DNA of 64,000 nt from JAXGQD01 sp040766665 (GCA_040766665.1 JAXGQD010000010.1:1-64000); one strand, 5' to 3'; counted from the first letter of the stretch, positions 26,761 through 35,351 are shown. Notes: generated by a model not told the origin, from the letters alone. Program-made: numbers and translations.

Positions 26761-28704
26761 ATGAACAGCAAAGTTCAGTATGGCTTAAATAATGGCGTTG
26801 TGCTGGGGCAGCGCTTTAAAATTATGCGTATTTTGGGACAAGGCGGTATGGCTTATGTTTACCTGGCGCAGGATTTAAAGACCGGACGCAAAGTAGCAGT
26901 CAAAGTGCTTAAAGAAGAATTGTCCAATGATGATGAATTCGTTCAGCGCTTTGATACAGAGGCGAAAGCGGCCTCCAGCCTCAATCATCCCAATATCGTC
27001 AAAGTCCTGGGTGTGGGTGAAGAAAAAGGTATGCGCTACATGATTCAGGAATATATTGAGGGGACCAGCCTCAAGGATATGATTGATCATTATGGCAAAC
27101 TGGACTGGCGCGTAGCAGTGCCGATCGGCATGCAGGTGGCCTTGGCTTTGGAGCACGCCCATGAAGCGGGGGTGGTGCATCGCGATATTAAGCCACACAA
27201 CATCATGATCACCCCGGAACGCAATGCCATGGTTACGGACTTCGGTATTGCCAGAGCCAGCACCTCAAATACCATCACCCTGGCGGGTGGTAACGCCATG
27301 GGTTCGGTGCACTATTTTTCGCCAGAGCAAGCACGTGGCGGACTGGTAGGGGAGAGCGCGGACTTATACTCTCTCGGTATACTTTTCTACGAAATGCTGA
27401 CCGGTGATGTCCCCTTTGATGGAGAAACTTCAGTCGCCGTTGCAATCAAACATCTACAGGAACAAGCGGTTCCACCGCACGAGATTAGTGATGATATTCC
27501 TCAAGGCTTGAGCGATATAGTCATGAAATGTATCCAAAAAAGCCCTAGGCAGAGATATGTTAACGCCCGTGAGCTTATTGATGAGTTAGATGCTTTTCTC
27601 ATTAATCCCAATGGTGTTTATGGCGTTATTCCAGCCGTGTTAGATTCGGCTGAACCCACAACTTCCATGCAAGGGCTGCGGGGAGATGCCAACTATGACA
27701 AAATTCAAATGATGGAACAACAGATCCGCGACCGGAGGCGATCCCGCCGTCGGGAAATAGGTATCGTGGTAACAGTCTTACTTATCGGAATTGTGGTGGT
27801 CATTGCCGTGGCATCCAATATTCTTAAGACTTTCCAACCGCAGGATGGCACGACGGCCAAGAACATGTATGTTTTAGAAAACTATGTGAACCTCAACTAC
27901 GACGATGTGGTTCAAAAGTTCCGCAGTGACGGTTTTACTGCTTATGAACCCAAATATGTCGCCAGCTCGGATTTTGCCGCCGGTATTATCATCAGTCAGG
28001 ACCCGCCGGAAGGAAGCGAACTGAATCCTACCGGTTTGACCAATCTTGTTCTTACCGTGAGCAAGGGCAGTGATTCACTGGTCTTGCCGGACTTTACCGG
28101 CCAGGAATTTTTCCAGGTCTCAAAAGCCATAGAGGCAGAAAACAATTGGGTACCCGAAATACAATGGGAAAACAATGCCAATGTAGCGGCCAACACGGTC
28201 ATCCGCACGGACCCGGCAGCGGGTAGTGTGGTGCAACCGGGCGCTACGATCCTTGTTTACGTCAGCCAGGGCAAAGAAGACGTTATACTGCCGCAATTGG
28301 CTAATGAGCGATATCTCAGTGCTGCACAGCTTTTGACCTCCATGGGTTTGAAACCCGTCAAGAGTTTGCGTTCAGGTATGGATAATCCACCGGACGACTC
28401 TCTCTATGTCATCGAAACCACCCCGCCGGCTGGTACCAAGGTGCAAGACGGTACGCCTGTGACATTGATCGTTGCAACATGGGGTGATATCCATCCCAGT
28501 CCGACGCCCTCTCCGTCACCGACTCCGACGCCCACCCCGACTCCGACACCCAGTCCGAGTCCTTCGCCGTCCCCCTCACCGTCCCCCTCACCATCGCCGT
28601 CACCGGCGCCGATCGTCACGGATCCGCCACCGACTGATCCGCCCCCGACCGAACCACCACCGACAGAACCACCGGTGACTGAAGCACCGACTGTTGCACC
28701 ATAA
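26761..28704 (+). CDS. prkC: PASTA-domain serine/threonine kinase PrkC
   Basis: A membrane kinase that senses muropeptides or lipid II and phosphorylates cell-wall, division and translation proteins. The cytosolic kinase (residues 18-280) has the glycine loop GQGGMAYVY, catalytic Lys48 in VAVKVL, HRDIKPHN (140-147) and DFG (160-162). One membrane helix lies at about 334-355. Three PASTA repeats follow (about 370-577, ending DPAAGSVVQPGATI- and PPAGTKVQDGTPV-like). The last 70 residues are an unusual Pro/Ser/Thr tail (PTPTPTP and PSPSPSP, then DPPPTEPPP) likely to span the wall. It has 647 residues. Its stop overlaps rsgA (TAATG). Confidence 0.94.
   Translation: MNSKVQYGLNNGVVLGQRFKIMRILGQGGMAYVYLAQDLKTGRKVAVKVLKEELSNDDEFVQRFDTEAKAASSLNHPNIVKVLGVGEEKGMRYMIQEYIEGTSLKDMIDHYGKLDWRVAVPIGMQVALALEHAHEAGVVHRDIKPHNIMITPERNAMVTDFGIARASTSNTITLAGGNAMGSVHYFSPEQARGGLVGESADLYSLGILFYEMLTGDVPFDGETSVAVAIKHLQEQAVPPHEISDDIPQGLSDIVMKCIQKSPRQRYVNARELIDELDAFLINPNGVYGVIPAVLDSAEPTTSMQGLRGDANYDKIQMMEQQIRDRRRSRRREIGIVVTVLLIGIVVVIAVASNILKTFQPQDGTTAKNMYVLENYVNLNYDDVVQKFRSDGFTAYEPKYVASSDFAAGIIISQDPPEGSELNPTGLTNLVLTVSKGSDSLVLPDFTGQEFFQVSKAIEAENNWVPEIQWENNANVAANTVIRTDPAAGSVVQPGATILVYVSQGKEDVILPQLANERYLSAAQLLTSMGLKPVKSLRSGMDNPPDDSLYVIETTPPAGTKVQDGTPVTLIVATWGDIHPSPTPSPSPTPTPTPTPTPSPSPSPSPSPSPSPSPSPAPIVTDPPPTDPPPTEPPPTEPPVTEAPTVAP
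28497..28620 (+). repeat. Low-complexity Pro-Ser/Thr coding repeat in prkC
   Basis: A run of short CCN(T/A)CN units encodes PSPTPTP / PSPSPSP. Codon third positions vary, so selection on the protein (a wall-spanning spacer) is as likely as recent slippage. Such repeats can change length by replication slippage. Confidence 0.8.
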
Positions 28705-29642
28705 TGATGGAAAGTAGCCCGGCTCAGAATACGGCTCGTGTGATTCGCGCTGTAGGTGGCTTATACACCTTGGCGGATGAAGCGGGCGAAAATTACTTGG
28801 CTAAACCGCGTGGCATTTTTCGCAAAACGCAGTTTCTTGTACTGCCCGGAGATTTGGTTTGTTTCAGCCCATCCGGTGATGTCGACATTCCCTGGCGTAT
28901 CGACGAAGTTTTGCCCAGAAAAAATCTTTTGTTGCGGCCTCCGATGGCAAATTTGGATTTTGTGTTTATTGTTTTGGCCATGAGCAGCCCGGAACCGGAT
29001 TTTCTGTTTCTTGATAAGATGCTGGCTTACACGGCGAGTCTTGCGCTAGGTCGCTGTATTGTTTTGACAAAGACCGATCTCGCCGAGACGGCGAATTCCG
29101 AAAGTATCAATACTGAAATCGCTGCCTATCGTGAAGCGGGTTTTGACGTGTTGGAGAGCGCAGCCACAGTCATGGGAGAAAGTGTCTTGAGTTATGCCGA
29201 AGAACACTTGGCAGATAGCGTTTGGGCTTTTGCCGGAGCATCCGGTGTCGGCAAATCGAGTCTGGTTAATGCCATCCTTAATGATGAATACATGGATACG
29301 GGTAAAGTCAGTCAACGCTTGGGCCGGGGTAAACATACCACCCGACACGTTGAATTAATCCCTTTTCAGCATGGCTATATCGTTGATACCCCGGGCTTCA
29401 GTGCCTTGGAAGTCGGTGATTTGACCTTGAGCAGGGCGGATTTGGACGCTGCTTTTCCGGATATTCAGGCACTTAGTATGAATTGCCGTTTTGCGGATTG
29501 CAGGCATAAAAATGAACCGGCTTGCGCCGTGAAAGACAGTTTATCCGAACGTGCTTTACAGGGCGGCAGATATGCGCGCTATGATATACTGTTAGAACAA
29601 ATTCTTAACGCTGAAAATCTTAGAAAAGAAGGTAGGATATAG
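28704..29642 (+). CDS. rsgA: Ribosome small subunit-dependent GTPase A
   Basis: A late-stage 30S assembly GTPase. N-terminal OB fold, then a circularly permuted GTPase with G4 (LTKTDL), G1 (GASGVGKSSLVN), G2 (GRGKHTTRHV) and G3 (DTPGF), and a C-terminal zinc finger with CRFADCRHKNEPACAV (Cys-X4-Cys-X-His-X5-Cys). It has 312 residues. The ATG at 28704 shares a base with the prkC stop; a second ATG follows directly. In B. subtilis the orthologue is a PrkC substrate and binds (p)ppGpp, consistent with this neighbourhood. Confidence 0.95.
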   Translation: MMESSPAQNTARVIRAVGGLYTLADEAGENYLAKPRGIFRKTQFLVLPGDLVCFSPSGDVDIPWRIDEVLPRKNLLLRPPMANLDFVFIVLAMSSPEPDFLFLDKMLAYTASLALGRCIVLTKTDLAETANSESINTEIAAYREAGFDVLESAATVMGESVLSYAEEHLADSVWAFAGASGVGKSSLVNAILNDEYMDTGKVSQRLGRGKHTTRHVELIPFQHGYIVDTPGFSALEVGDLTLSRADLDAAFPDIQALSMNCRFADCRHKNEPACAVKDSLSERALQGGRYARYDILLEQILNAENLRKEGRI

Positions 29643-29644
29643 CG

Positions 29645-30328
29645 ATGCTTTTCCCTGCGTATGATCCCCAAAACCCTTGTGTTCTCGTTGCTCCATCCAT
29701 TTTATCTGCTGATGCGGCCAATCTGGGTCGTGATGTCAAACTGGTTTCCCGGGAATGTGACATGTTGCATGTGGACGTGATGGATGGACACTTTGTACCG
29801 AACATCAGTTTTGGCCTGCCGATACTGAAGGGCATAAAAGCATACAGCCAGGTACCGTTTGACGTCCATTTAATGATCAGTAATCCAGAACAGTACGTGG
29901 GCGCCTTTGCCCAAGCCGGTGCGGATCTGCTGACGGTGCACGTCGAAACCTGTCCCCATCTGCATCGCGTGGTACAAGACATTCGCGCGCATGATATGGG
30001 TGTAGGCGTTACCCTGAACCCGGCAACACCGCTTAGCACGCTGGATGAAATCCTGCCCTACGTTGATTTGGTCTTGATTATGTCCGTCAATCCCGGATTC
30101 GGCGGTCAGGCCTATATTCCTACCATGACCGAAAAAATACGGCGCCTGCGTGAAACGCTGAACGAACGCGGCTTGCCGGTCCATATCCAAGTGGACGGTG
30201 GTGTCACTTTAGACAACGCCGATGAAATCCTAGCTGCAGGTGCCAGTATCCTGGTTGCCGGAAGCGCCATCTTCAATGCTGCCGATCCTCTGGCCGCCAT
30301 TCGCAGTTTTAAAGTATGCAAGCCTTAG
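29645..30328 (+). CDS. rpe: Ribulose-phosphate 3-epimerase
   Basis: Interconverts ribulose-5-P and xylulose-5-P in the pentose phosphate pathway. The TIM barrel carries APSILSADAANLG, DVMDGHFVPNISFG with His and Asp metal ligands, DVHLMISNP, LIMSVNPGFGGQ, QVDGGVTLDNA and a GSAIF phosphate loop. It has 227 residues. It begins 3 bases after rsgA and overlaps thiN by 13 bases. Confidence 0.95.
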   Translation: MLFPAYDPQNPCVLVAPSILSADAANLGRDVKLVSRECDMLHVDVMDGHFVPNISFGLPILKGIKAYSQVPFDVHLMISNPEQYVGAFAQAGADLLTVHVETCPHLHRVVQDIRAHDMGVGVTLNPATPLSTLDEILPYVDLVLIMSVNPGFGGQAYIPTMTEKIRRLRETLNERGLPVHIQVDGGVTLDNADEILAAGASILVAGSAIFNAADPLAAIRSFKVCKP

Positions 30329-31041
30329 CCTTTTTGGGCGGTCATGTTGCCGATACAGACTTACTGCGTAAACTTATCCGTGATTTTCGCAACACATCTA
30401 CTGAACAAACGCAGGTTTTTGCTGCTGATCTTGGCGCTGCGACAGCACTGGCTTGTGGGCTGGACATCGATTTACTGCTGGGTGATTTTGATTCACTTGA
30501 CCCTGCAATACTTGAAAACTTAAAAAAGAGCCCGACAGAGGTACAACGTTACCCGATCCGAAAAAATGCCACTGACGGTGAGTTGCTGATTGAAAGCATC
30601 ATCTCCAATAAGGCGACACGCGTGTTGCTGTTCTGTGGCTTAGGTCCTGATAGACCTGATCATGTGCTGATGAATATTGAAATGATGCTACGTTTAAAGC
30701 GTTTAGGGATGGATGTGGCCTTGTCGGATGGCAAAAGCCTCTTTCGCGCTTTACAAGGCCCCGAGCACTGCAGCTTGGCCTTCTCCAAAGAATTTGCCTA
30801 TCGACCACTGGTTTCGTTTCTGGCTGTCGGCGCAAGCCTTGAAGGCTTAAGTTTCAGTGGCTTATCGTATCAAAACAAGCATACGATCCCTCGCGGATCT
30901 TCCATTGCCATCAGTAATTATCCGGCGTATTTCGATGAAATAAGTACAGCGGCTTTTGCAGCCGCTGTTCAACCTTTATGGCATTTTACCTGTAGGTTAG
31001 ATTCCGGTGAAGGTTTGCTAATCATTACGCCCCAGGATTAA
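30316..31041 (+). CDS. thiN: Thiamine pyrophosphokinase
   Basis: Transfers pyrophosphate from ATP to thiamine to make TPP, cofactor of transketolase, which uses the product of the neighbouring Rpe. Recognisable segments are AADLGAATALACGL, LLGDFDSLD with the metal-binding Asp residues, PIRKNATDGELLIE, and LGPDRPDHVLMNIEMM. The final beta-sandwich part includes GLSYQNKHTIPRG and a SNYP sequence where SN is typical. It has 241 residues. It is the last gene of a long co-directional run that meets the minus-strand aminotransferase. Confidence 0.92.
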   Translation: MQALAFLGGHVADTDLLRKLIRDFRNTSTEQTQVFAADLGAATALACGLDIDLLLGDFDSLDPAILENLKKSPTEVQRYPIRKNATDGELLIESIISNKATRVLLFCGLGPDRPDHVLMNIEMMLRLKRLGMDVALSDGKSLFRALQGPEHCSLAFSKEFAYRPLVSFLAVGASLEGLSFSGLSYQNKHTIPRGSSIAISNYPAYFDEISTAAFAAAVQPLWHFTCRLDSGEGLLIITPQD

Positions 31042-31082
31042 GGCGCGTCCAATACCTACCGGGCGGGTAGAAGCCGTTTGTT

Positions 31083-32254
31083 TTAACTGCTTTGCTTTTG
31101 CCACGCTGAAATGGCTTGATTAAAAGCTTCAGCCGAACCTTCAATCGTTGACCAGGGCACACAGCTTGAAAGTCTAATATATCCCGGTGCACCAAAAGCC
31201 GTTCCCGGCACGGCTAGGATATGGTATTCAGCTAAAAAATCGACGAACTTTTTATCATCTAGTCCAAGTGTCTTAGGGAAGAGATAGAAGCTCCTTCCGG
31301 CTTGCTGCAGGCAAGGCCACTTTCATTCAAGATTGCGCAGAGGCGATCGACGCGTGCTTCGTAGGCCTCAAGCGGACAGTTGAGTTTTCCCACCTTCAAA
31401 ATGACTTGCTGCCAGATGGCAGGGGCATTGACGAAGCCAAGGCTGCGGTTGAGGTAAACCAAAGCGGCGGTCAGGCGCTCATAATCCGCACAATCGGGCG
31501 AAACAGCGATGTAGCCGATTCTTTCTCCGGGCAAAGAGTAGGCTTTTGACCACGAATAGATACGTAAAGCATTCTTAAAATGACGCAGGGGTGAGGGGGT
31601 GATGTGACCATTAAAAACAATTTCCGCGTAGGGTTCATCGGCCAGGACATAAATTCTCTGCTCTTGTTGCAAAAGCAGTTCATTGAGCTGATCAAGATCG
31701 GCGGCCGGGTAGACTCTGCCACAAGGATTGTTGGGTGAGTTGAGGATGATGGCTTTGGTCTTTGCATTTAATGCTTCTTTGAGGGCGGGAAAATTAATCA
31801 TGAAATCGGTAGGCGCACAATCCACCACTATGACTTTACCGCCACAGTGATTCACGTAGGGGATGTATTCAGGGAAGTACGGCGTGAGCAAAATGACTTC
31901 ATCACCTTCGTCCAATAAGGCACGTAATGTGACATTTAAACCACCGGCAGCTCCGACCGTCATCACAACGCCTCCGGCCTGAATAGCCTTAGCACTCGCA
32001 GCTGTCTCCTGTTCGGCTATGAGCTCACGCAGCGCCATATAGCCGGCGTTGGCCATATAGGCATGGTCATTTTGTTCAGCTGCTGCAATGAGAGCAGCTT
32101 TGATTTCTGGGGGTGCAGGCAAATCAGGATTACCCAGACTGAAATCAAACACTTGATCAGCGCCAAATTCAGCACGCAGACGTTGACCCTTTTCAAACAT
32201 TTCACGGATAAGTGAAGAACCGGATAGTTCTTGGGCAATATTTTTTGCAATCAT
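31083..32254 (-). CDS. Class I/II PLP-dependent aminotransferase, one frameshift
   Basis: An aspartate-aminotransferase-fold enzyme; the substrate is not determinable. Motifs: DFSLGNPDLPAP near the N-terminus, VGAAGGLNVTLRALL, LNSPNNPCGRVYP, VLADEPYAEIVF, and the PLP-Lys in YSWSKAYSLPGERIGY. The frame stops at 31259, but after KPEGA the next frame continues FYLFPKTLGLDD and on to VPGTAFGAPGYIRLS with the substrate-carboxylate Arg, ending at 31083. One T is missing from the coding strand near 31288. Restored, it is about 390 residues. Start ATG 32254 has a GGAGGCGACT ribosome-binding site. It lies 49 bases downstream of the XRE regulator, probably in its operon. Confidence 0.86.
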
Positions 32255-32303
32255 AGTCGCCTCCGAGATATTAAGAATAGATTTTCTCAGTATACTACAA
32301 CGA

Positions 32304-32951
32304 CTAAAGATCCTCGCATCGACGTACAAGATAAAGAATTTTTCCCAGGATCTGGCCTTTGCCGCGAGCCTCTTTCCCGTAGCGAATCAGTTCAGCTTTG
32401 ATATCGAGGGCTTGCAAAAAGAGCTCACGTCCCTGTTGCTTCAGGTAGACCACCTGCGTTTGTTTCTGAGCGTCCATATACAAAGCATAACCCTTTTGAT
32501 AAGGGGGCTCATTTTTATAGAAAAGCAAATCGCCTTTGCGGAAATTAAGGTCACTGCTTTCAATATCGAGTTCATAGACCTGCAGACTTGCATCCATCAT
32601 GAGCTCACTGTACGAAATGTTAAAAGCCTGCAGATCTTCCGCAATGGCCAATACATTCTGATAGCGTTTACTCTCATCTTGCTCATGATAAACGGCACTC
32701 GAGTCCTTATTTTTGCTGTAGCGAGCAATGGTTTTGGTATAAGGTGCAATGACTCTGTCATAGTCAATCGCCTCTTCAAGAGGAATGCCAAAATGGTAAG
32801 AAATCAGACATGCCACACGCAGAGGCAAAGGATACACACCATTTTTCCATCTGGAGATATTGGTATCGGAAACAAGCAAAATCTTGGCTAACTGATTTTG
32901 TGTAATCTCGTGTTCACTCAAAATTTTGGTAAGCAGTTCAACAGAATTCAT
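32304..32951 (-). CDS. XRE-family transcriptional regulator with degenerate S24-like domain
   Basis: A 215-residue protein. The N-terminal helix-turn-helix (ITQNQLAKILLVSDTNISRWKNGVYPLP, residues 16-43) resembles Cro/CI regulators. The C-terminal half (VYELDIESSDLNFRKGDLLFY, then GQILGKILYLVRR) follows the strand pattern of the LexA/S24 peptidase fold, but I see no Ser-Met-x-Pro or catalytic Lys, so self-cleavage is unlikely. It could instead sense a ligand or only dimerise. It precedes the aminotransferase gene on the same strand, which suggests control of that gene or of its own operon. The start ATG has TGAGGAC upstream. Confidence 0.75.
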   Translation of the reverse strand: MNSVELLTKILSEHEITQNQLAKILLVSDTNISRWKNGVYPLPLRVACLISYHFGIPLEEAIDYDRVIAPYTKTIARYSKNKDSSAVYHEQDESKRYQNVLAIAEDLQAFNISYSELMMDASLQVYELDIESSDLNFRKGDLLFYKNEPPYQKGYALYMDAQKQTQVVYLKQQGRELFLQALDIKAELIRYGKEARGKGQILGKILYLVRRCEDL

Positions 32952-33005
32952 CTCATGTCCTCAGTTTTGCCATTCATCTGATTTCACAATCACGTATCAA
33001 CTAGG

Positions 33006-33034
33006 ATTCTAAGAAAGCCAGCCTGAGCCCACAA
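33006..33034 (-). promoter_or_regulatory. Candidate promoter of the XRE regulator
   Basis: On the minus strand, TTGTGG and TAGAAT are separated by 17 bases, 55 bases before the regulator ATG. An inverted repeat CGTAAT-N10-ATTACG (33044-33065) lies just upstream of the -35 and could be an operator. Both are visual matches only. Confidence 0.45.
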
Positions 33035-33123
33035 ATTCGTAAACGTAATAAGGGAATCAATTACGCCAATGAAAAATAAATCGAAAAAAGAATGAGTGAT
33101 TTATTGAAAGCGGCCAGTTTTAC

Positions 33124-33152
33124 TTGACAATCTGCTCCGAACGTTCTAACAT
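33124..33152 (+). promoter_or_regulatory. Promoter of infC-rpmI-rplT
   Basis: A consensus TTGACA is followed after 17 bases by TAACAT (4 of 6 to TATAAT). It lies about 140 bases upstream of infC, leaving a leader RNA that contains a terminator-like hairpin. Confidence 0.7.
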
Positions 33153-33240
33153 AGCTGAGTACATCAAGCAGAAGTAATTCTCACCTCAAGTGCTTACGAA
33201 GAGGTTAATCAGCGTTCAGCCGTTGGGGGCTTTATTTTTG

Positions 33241-33267
33241 CCGATGTCGAGGACTATCGGTTTTTTT
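33241..33267 (+). terminator. Leader attenuator upstream of infC
   Basis: CCGATGTC-GAG-GACTATCGG forms an 8-bp stem with one bulged T, followed immediately by seven T. It sits inside the operon leader and ends 5 bases before the infC Shine-Dalgarno, so it can only be useful if conditional. In Bacillota the infC-rpmI-rplT operon is known to be controlled by L20 binding to a leader terminator, and this hairpin is the matching element by position. A second GC-rich segment (AGCC...GGCT, then TTTATTTTT) lies at about 33219-33239. Confidence 0.7.
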
Positions 33268-33289
33268 ATTTTACGGAGGTACAAAACCC

Positions 33290-33811
33290 ATCGCTAAGAA
33301 AAATGTCGGACAGGCGATCAACGCCGCAATTCCATACAGTAAAGTGCGTTTGATTGATGAAAACGGCCAAATGGTAGGCGTCGTTCCTATCGAACAGGCT
33401 TTGGCCAAAGCTGAAGCTGCGGGACTGGATTTGGTATTGATTGCCAATAATCCTGATAACCCGGTTTGCCGCATCATGGATAACGGGAAGTTTCTTTTTG
33501 AAAAGAATAAACGCGAGAAAGAAGCGAAGAAGAAGCAGAAGGTTGTGCAAGTCAAAGAAGTCGGACTAAAGCTCTCAACCGAGGAACATGACTTGGCCTA
33601 TAAAGTGAAGAATGCCGTCAAGTTCTTGCAGGATGGTGATCGTGTGAAAGTTTCGATTCGCTTTCGCGGCCGAGAAATGGCATATACTTCGCAGGGTTAC
33701 GCCGTCATGGACGATTTTGTCAAAAAATGTGGAGACATTGCTCAAGTTGACCGTCCCGCCAGAGTCGAAGGCCGCAATATGGTGATGTACCTGGCACCTA
33801 AAAAACAATAA
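33290..33811 (+). CDS. infC: Translation initiation factor IF-3 with probable AUC start
   Basis: Prevents premature subunit joining and proofreads the initiator codon. The protein (about 173 residues) begins AKKNVGQAINAAIPYSKVRLID, then VVPIEQALAKAEAAGLDLVLI and the linker and C-domain KEVGLKLSTEEHDLAYKVKNA, ending MVMYLAPKK. The family N-domain extends upstream of the first ATG-like codon (33344). The only well-placed codon is ATC at 33290, 9 bases after a GGAGGT Shine-Dalgarno; no ATG, GTG or TTG fits. E. coli infC starts with AUU, letting IF-3 repress its own synthesis, so AUC here is credible. Followed by rpmI and rplT. Confidence 0.88.
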   Translation: MAKKNVGQAINAAIPYSKVRLIDENGQMVGVVPIEQALAKAEAAGLDLVLIANNPDNPVCRIMDNGKFLFEKNKREKEAKKKQKVVQVKEVGLKLSTEEHDLAYKVKNAVKFLQDGDRVKVSIRFRGREMAYTSQGYAVMDDFVKKCGDIAQVDRPARVEGRNMVMYLAPKKQ

Positions 33812-33873
33812 ACAGCTTTCGCCTCGGCAATCAGCATGGCCTGATGTCGTCGGAAAGAAATAAGGAGGAAATC

Positions 33874-34071
33874 ATGCCTAAACAGAAAACACACAGCTCG
33901 TCGAAGAAGCGCTTCAAAGTTTCCGGTACCGGAAAAGTTTTGCGTTTCCAAGCCTATAAGAAGCATAAACTCACACGTAAAAGCGCTAAGACCAAACGCA
34001 ATTTACGCGGTTCTGTTGTCGCCTCGCCGGCTAACGAAGCGAACATCAAACAAATGATCCCGTATAAATAA
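33874..34071 (+). CDS. rpmI: 50S ribosomal protein L35
   Basis: A 65-residue, highly basic protein: KQKTHSSSKKRFKVSGTGKV, then KHKLTRKSAKTKRNLRG. Start ATG 33874 follows AAGGAGGA; an upstream in-frame start at 33844 has no comparable site. Middle gene of the infC-rpmI-rplT operon. Confidence 0.96.
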   Translation: MPKQKTHSSSKKRFKVSGTGKVLRFQAYKKHKLTRKSAKTKRNLRGSVVASPANEANIKQMIPYK

Positions 34072-34116
34072 GCTACAGAAAAGTATTTGATTCGAATGGT
34101 CTAGGAGGCTATAAAC

Positions 34117-34470
34117 ATGGCAAGAGTGAAGAGAGGCGTCAACAGCAGAGCACGTCACAAAAAAGTTTTAAAACTGGCTAAGGGCTATTTTGGCCGTAAA
34201 AGTAAATTGTTCAAAGTTGCGAATCAACAGGTGATGAAATCCCTGAGCTATGCATACCGCGATCGCAGAAACAAGAAACGTGACTTCAGACGTTTATGGA
34301 TTGCCCGCATCAATGCAGCCGCTCGTATGAACGGTATCAGTTACAGCCGTTTCATGAACGGCTTGAAGAAAAGTGGCATTGGCTTGGATCGTAAAGTTCT
34401 GGCAGATATTGCCGTTACAGATCCGCAGGCTTTTACACAGATTTGTGAGCAAGTCAAAAAAGCAATTTAA
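34117..34470 (+). CDS. rplT: 50S ribosomal protein L20
   Basis: An early-assembly 23S rRNA binding protein, 117 residues: ARVKRGVNSRARHKKVLKLAKGYFG with the long basic N-terminal extension, YAYRDRRNKKRDFRRLWI, and the globular C-domain YSRFMNGLKKSGIGLDRKVLA. In B. subtilis L20 represses this operon by binding its leader; the leader hairpin at 33241 is the likely target. The start follows TAGGAGG. Confidence 0.97.
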   Translation: MARVKRGVNSRARHKKVLKLAKGYFGRKSKLFKVANQQVMKSLSYAYRDRRNKKRDFRRLWIARINAAARMNGISYSRFMNGLKKSGIGLDRKVLADIAVTDPQAFTQICEQVKKAI

Positions 34471-34489
34471 TTATTAGAACAAGAGTGAG

Positions 34490-34513
34490 AGACGGACAAC
34501 TTGTCCGTCTTTT
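34490..34513 (+). terminator. Terminator of infC-rpmI-rplT
   Basis: Perfect 10-bp stem AGACGGACAA / TTGTCCGTCT with a 1-base centre (effective loop larger), followed by TTTGTT, 20 bases after the rplT stop. Confidence 0.85.
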
Positions 34514-34543
34514 GTTATCTTCAGGTTTTAAGGGAAAGTGCAG

Positions 34544-35347
34544 ATGCAGAGCATTCGTGATATAAAAGATCCCCGCATCAGTGCCTATGAGCAGCTTTGG
34601 CGCAAGGGAAAAAGCGAGGACTACTTTCTTGCAGAAGGTTATCGCTTGGTTGAGTTGGCCTTAACAAGCAAATTTGAAGTGCAAAGTTGCCTGGTGGATG
34701 AAGATTATCCCGAGAGGCAGGCTGAGCGTTTTAACACACTCCAGGAGCTGACAAGCGGGAAGTGCCCGCTCCAAGTCGTTTCCGGCCGCATCATGGCGCG
34801 TTTCAGCGAGACCAAGTCACCTCAGGGTGTGGTTCTGGTTTTGAAAAAAACACAGCCCCTGACCGAAACCGCAGTTTTAGAATTTATGAGTGGAAGGGAG
34901 CCATTTCGTTGCTTTGTGCTCGAAAAGGTACAGGATCCCGGCAATGTCGGAAGTATAATCAGAACCGCAGAAGCACTGGGTTATGATGCAATCTTTTATT
35001 CTGAGGGAACAGCGCAGCCTTTCGCCCCCAAAGCCTTACGTGCCTCAATGGGATCGGCACTTTTCATTCCGTTGATCCCGTTTTTTGGTCCGGTAACCGC
35101 AGTTATTGAAAGATTCCGTCAATCCGCCGTATTCTGTATCGGCACGGCGCTTGAAGGTCAAAATCTTGCTGATTTCGCGCCGCTGCAGCGCGTGGCGATT
35201 CTCATCGGAAATGAGGGTGAAGGCCTGAGTAAGGAAGCCCTTGCCATGGTCGACAAAAGTGCTAATATTCCTATGTGTGGGAAGGCTGATTCGCTCAACG
35301 CGGCTGCAGCTGCAGCTATTTTGGCTTATCATTTCAGGGAGTTATAA
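34544..35347 (+). CDS. SpoU/TrmH-family RNA 2'-O-methyltransferase
   Basis: A SPOUT-fold rRNA or tRNA ribose methyltransferase. An N-terminal substrate-binding domain (KGKSEDYFLAEGYRLVELAL) precedes the knotted domain with motif 1 EKVQDPGNVGSIIRTAEALG, motif 2 ILIGNEGEGLS and motif 3 IPMCGKADSLNAAAAAAILAYHF. Length 267 residues. The position after rplT matches the ysgA-type gene of many Bacillota; the exact modified base is unknown. ATG 34544 follows AAGGGAAA. The trkA gene starts 4 bases after its stop. Confidence 0.88.
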   Translation: MQSIRDIKDPRISAYEQLWRKGKSEDYFLAEGYRLVELALTSKFEVQSCLVDEDYPERQAERFNTLQELTSGKCPLQVVSGRIMARFSETKSPQGVVLVLKKTQPLTETAVLEFMSGREPFRCFVLEKVQDPGNVGSIIRTAEALGYDAIFYSEGTAQPFAPKALRASMGSALFIPLIPFFGPVTAVIERFRQSAVFCIGTALEGQNLADFAPLQRVAILIGNEGEGLSKEALAMVDKSANIPMCGKADSLNAAAAAAILAYHFREL

Positions 35348-35351
35348 GCAT

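Noticed and set aside
28497..28700. Possible CRISPR or tandem repeat array
   Set aside because: The short repeats are in-frame Pro-Ser/Thr codons of prkC with no spacers.
33153..33240. Full B. subtilis-style L20 leader pseudoknot
   Set aside because: The leader is much shorter and I could not trace the pseudoknot arms by eye; only the terminator hairpin is claimed.
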